This document shows positions 62,101 to 64,000 of a stretch of 64,000 nucleotides of DNA, one piece after another. A model generated the notes under the pieces. That model was not told the origin of the DNA. It saw nothing but the letters and a program-made list of their open reading frames with translations, and did not search any database. The translations under genes and the position numbers were made by a program. Origin of the DNA: Paratinospora sagittata (taxonomy: Eukaryota > Streptophyta > Magnoliopsida > Ranunculales > Menispermaceae); contig CM069593.1 of assembly GCA_035771175.1 (NCBI GenBank), forward strand, positions 18,691,956 through 18,755,955, written 5' to 3'. Position 1 is the first letter of the stretch, and the number at the start of each line of letters is the position of its first letter.

Positions 62101-63094
62101 ATTCACTACTCATCCAACACCATTCGCATAGCCACCTATTTATCATATAATCTAGAAAAATCTAGCAATGGGAGCTTTCCGAACATTAAGTTCCAATTCC
62201 ATCCTAGGGACCTAAATCAAATATGCCAATTACACATTTTACATACCTAGAATTAGCAACATACCTAGAGGTTGCTCTCTTGTTTTAGGCCCATATTAGT
62301 TTCTTTGAAAGAATCTCTTGTGCTCCCGGAGTTCCCTTTTGTATCTTTTCTATACTATTAAAATCAATATTTTTCTAGTTTCTTATCCTAAAGTAAAAAG
62401 ATAAAAAAAATAAGTAGAGGTAAACCAGTTATAACAATAAGCAACATTAAACGCACCTCAATGAATAGAGAATGACTTCAAACTTAAAGGAGTAGAATGC
62501 AAGGATAAAATGCTCACCGAACCGTGCCAATCAGCAAGATGAACAGTTCCAAAAGAACCTGAAACCCATCCCATTAATACCATTAGGCATATCAACCTCC
62601 GAGATTATAAGCATGGAAATGTTCTTCTCACACAAAAACACTGAACTAGCAAAAGAAATCACATGACTAGGCATCATGAGATGTTGCTCAAATACAAAAA
62701 ACAATACCTGACCCAATATTTTCCTTCAAAACAAGATCACTCCATGGGATGTTGAAATCCTCCACATCAAGAGAGACTTCCGTACTTGCTCTACTTGTTG
62801 TAGACAGAGCTCCCTCCATGTACCTTAGATCTCTGCGCAGCTCGGTGCCTATTATTGGGTGGGCACGGGCATTTGGTGGAATGAGTTGTAACGGAATGCC
62901 ATGCTTGACGAACTCTGTTGTATTTCTAATGTTTTGACAATCATTTGAACTTAGCAAAGAAAAGTTTCTACCGTGGCCATTCAATTTTGAAAGCATTTGG
63001 GGCGGAGCAGGTAAAGGGTTCATCTCTGTACAATTCATATCAAAATGCTTAGAAGATTTTGGGGCTTTAGCATCTTCTAGATAAAATGCAATAT
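53179..63094 (-). CDS. CTR1-like Raf-type protein kinase, 3' part (5' end outside window)
   Basis: Ten exons on the minus strand: 62708-63094, 62518-62558, 59482-59550, 59275-59375, 58996-59080, 58777-58875, 54943-55011, 54712-54843, 53388-53482, 53179-53293. Joined, they are 1193 nt and stay in frame for 396 residues to the stop. The kinase domain begins in [15 protein letters not shown] and has IGSGSFG (P-loop), the VAVK lysine, HRDLKSPN (catalytic loop), CDFG and GTPEWMAPE. It closely resembles CTR1, the Raf-like kinase that holds ethylene signalling off at the ER in complex with receptors. A CTR1 paralogue is also possible. The regulatory N-terminus is upstream of the window. The third in-window exon ends in a GC donor; the other introns are GT-AG. 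Two introns (2967 and 3765 bp) are swollen by repeats. Confidence 0.93.
56431..57342. mobile_element. hAT-type MITE, 912 bp
   Basis: Starts CAAGG and ends CCTTG, flanked by a perfect 8-bp duplication GTTCTAGA (56423-56430 and 57343-57350), the hAT signature. The terminal inverted repeats extend imperfectly into an AAATTCG/CGAAACTTCG-like region. Many TTCGA/TTCGAC words crowd both subterminal parts, as expected of transposase-binding sites. No transposase is encoded. Confidence 0.8.
57974..58356 (-). repeat. 197-bp tandem duplication in the kinase intron
   Basis: CAAGCCACTTTTTCCAATTA begins both units (57974 and 58171). The bodies are nearly identical and each ends in a long T/C tract plus AAGATTTGATAAGT. 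Few differences suggest a fairly recent duplication. Confidence 0.88.
60804..60902 (+). repeat. Au-like SINE fragment
   Basis: GGGAACAACCTCTCC, then TAAGGCTGTGTATG, CCCTTCCCCAAAC, GGAGCCTCATGCACTG and a T-rich end follow the order of blocks in the 3' part of the plant Au SINE. The 5' pol III promoter part is missing or diverged. Confidence 0.5.
61150..61364 (+). repeat. tRNA-derived SINE with a long A tail
   Basis: GTTGGTGCAGTTAGTAAAG (A box) near 61155 and GGTTTCAAGTTCAACTC (B box) near 61193 form a pol III promoter. The body ends TATTATATCTTCTC followed by about 26 A residues. The uninterrupted tail suggests a recent copy. It is in antisense orientation inside the kinase intron. Confidence 0.65.
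61430..61960 (-). pseudogene. LINE relic with zf-RVT domain
   Basis: The minus-strand frame contains [14 protein letters not shown], then CCVLC, the zf-RVT zinc-finger start. Further on are [15 protein letters not shown] remains. Cysteine/histidine partners are lost and frames are broken. It lies in the same orientation as the kinase transcript. Confidence 0.7.
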
Positions 63095-64000
63095 CTGTAA
63101 AGATGAGTGCTAGTCATTTCTAATAATCTTCCAAAGCATAAAGAAAGTAAATGACAACATAACTAAACAATGTACACGTACAATTCATCCAGCTGGGATT
63201 GATTAATAAACTTCTCATGCCAAGTTGCCAACCACAAAGAAACCAACAACACAAACAAAGTCCATTTCACGGGATGTGTCACAAACTAGTGACAGGAGAA
63301 GAATGAAACTAGGTTCATCTATTACAAATAAGAACAGTCACTAATCATCAACCCGACCCTCTTCGTTGTATCAAAGCATTTCTGATTAGTATGTTATATG
63401 AAAATATATGTACGTCTATTCAGGAGCTTGAAAGATTCTTTTGAGGTTCTGGTGAAGAAAAAACTTCTATACATGGAAAAATGGGGGTGGATGAAAATGC
63501 CACCACAAAAGAACAACAGAAGAAACAAGAAAACAAAGGGCAATAAACCAAAGAAACCAATAAAGTTATAGCCTCATCGGAGGGTATAATAAAGTCACAT
63601 ACAGTTAGAAAGTGCTAGACCTAAAAGCTATAGCTACTAGATGGAGGACCAATAATGCATATCAAGCGATCACTAACAATCCCCCTCGTGCAGTCACATC
63701 TAGCACGTGAAAGGGCCAAAGCGGAATAGAGGACAAGACAAATACCAAAGATGCAAATGGAGAACATGTAAATGCTAACAATGAAACTTGAACCAAGATC
63801 TCTCACAAAAATAAAGCTCAGATACCCAATAAAACCAATAGCCCTAAAACCTATAGCTAGTAGGTGGAGGCCCAATCAATCTATCACTAGCAATAGTAAC
63901 AAAAGACCAAAATTAAGCCCATTGAAATAAACAAACAAATAGGACAAAAAAGGGGGAATATTTCACTTCCAACACCACCACCTCAACCCCCTGCATTCTA
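63095..64000 (-). other. Start of the next upstream kinase intron
   Basis: No further exon is recognised before the window edge. AT-rich, with two similar segments mentioning CTATAGCTA...AGATGGAGG/AGGTGGAGG and ACCAATA/CCCAATC (about 63620-63660 and 63840-63880), a short local repeat. Confidence 0.5.

Larger units (their letters stand above)
59551..62517 (-). other. 3.0-kb kinase intron with SINEs and a LINE relic
   Basis: Separates the P-loop exon from the VAVK exon. Contains an Au-like SINE fragment, a tailed SINE and an antisense LINE fragment, listed separately. No host coding sequence is seen. Confidence 0.7.

Overview
This window is plant nuclear DNA, most likely from a broad-leaved (eudicot) species. 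The genes have GT-AG introns, AT-rich intergenic DNA dominates, and Ty1/copia, Ty3/gypsy, LINE, SINE and hAT elements are nested inside one another. The species cannot be fixed from sequence alone. No prokaryotic or organellar gene block, CRISPR array or operon is present.

Four host genes are supported. (1) 10295-11560 (+): an intronless plastidial arogenate/prephenate dehydratase (ADT), the last step of phenylalanine synthesis. Its promoter carries two MYB-type AC elements and a G-box. (2) 34200-34682 (+): a three-exon phytosulfokine precursor of 100 residues ending in the YIYTQ hormone. (3) 49145-51641 (-): a two-exon class A heat stress transcription factor that best fits HSFA3. Three ACCGAC (DRE) cores lie within about 410 bp of its start. 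(4) 53179-63094 (-): the kinase half of a CTR1-like Raf-type protein kinase, ten exons in view, with the 5' end beyond the window. One of its introns is GC-AG.

The rest is largely transposon. 1-2300 is a decayed copia element. 4986-6334 is a probable solo LTR. 11869-16611 is a young copia element just downstream of ADT, with LTRs identical by eye, a perfect 5-bp target duplication and an intact pol frame, but no gag capsid. 19163-22023 and 22194-24236 are two solo LTRs with perfect target duplications. 27508-32974 is a LINE holding a hAT-like element that itself holds a solo LTR and a reversed gypsy LTR fragment. 36304-48675 is a second LINE with an 18/19-bp target duplication, split by an 11-kb decayed gypsy element that in turn carries a 3.0-kb solo LTR. 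The kinase introns hold a hAT MITE with an 8-bp target duplication, SINEs, a LINE fragment and a 197-bp tandem duplication.

The host genes do not form a pathway together; they are ordinary genes separated by repeats. I see no new multi-gene system. The most informative unusual signals are: the gag-less but recently mobile copia element; a palindrome in the gypsy LTR where two of three copies have rearranged; a templated filler at an LTR-LINE junction; a shared 3' tail between SINEs and LINEs; and TGACGTCA palindromes at fixed places near the ends of several LTR families. Coordinates were read by eye and splice sites were chosen by homology and GT/AG rules, so errors of a base or two are possible.
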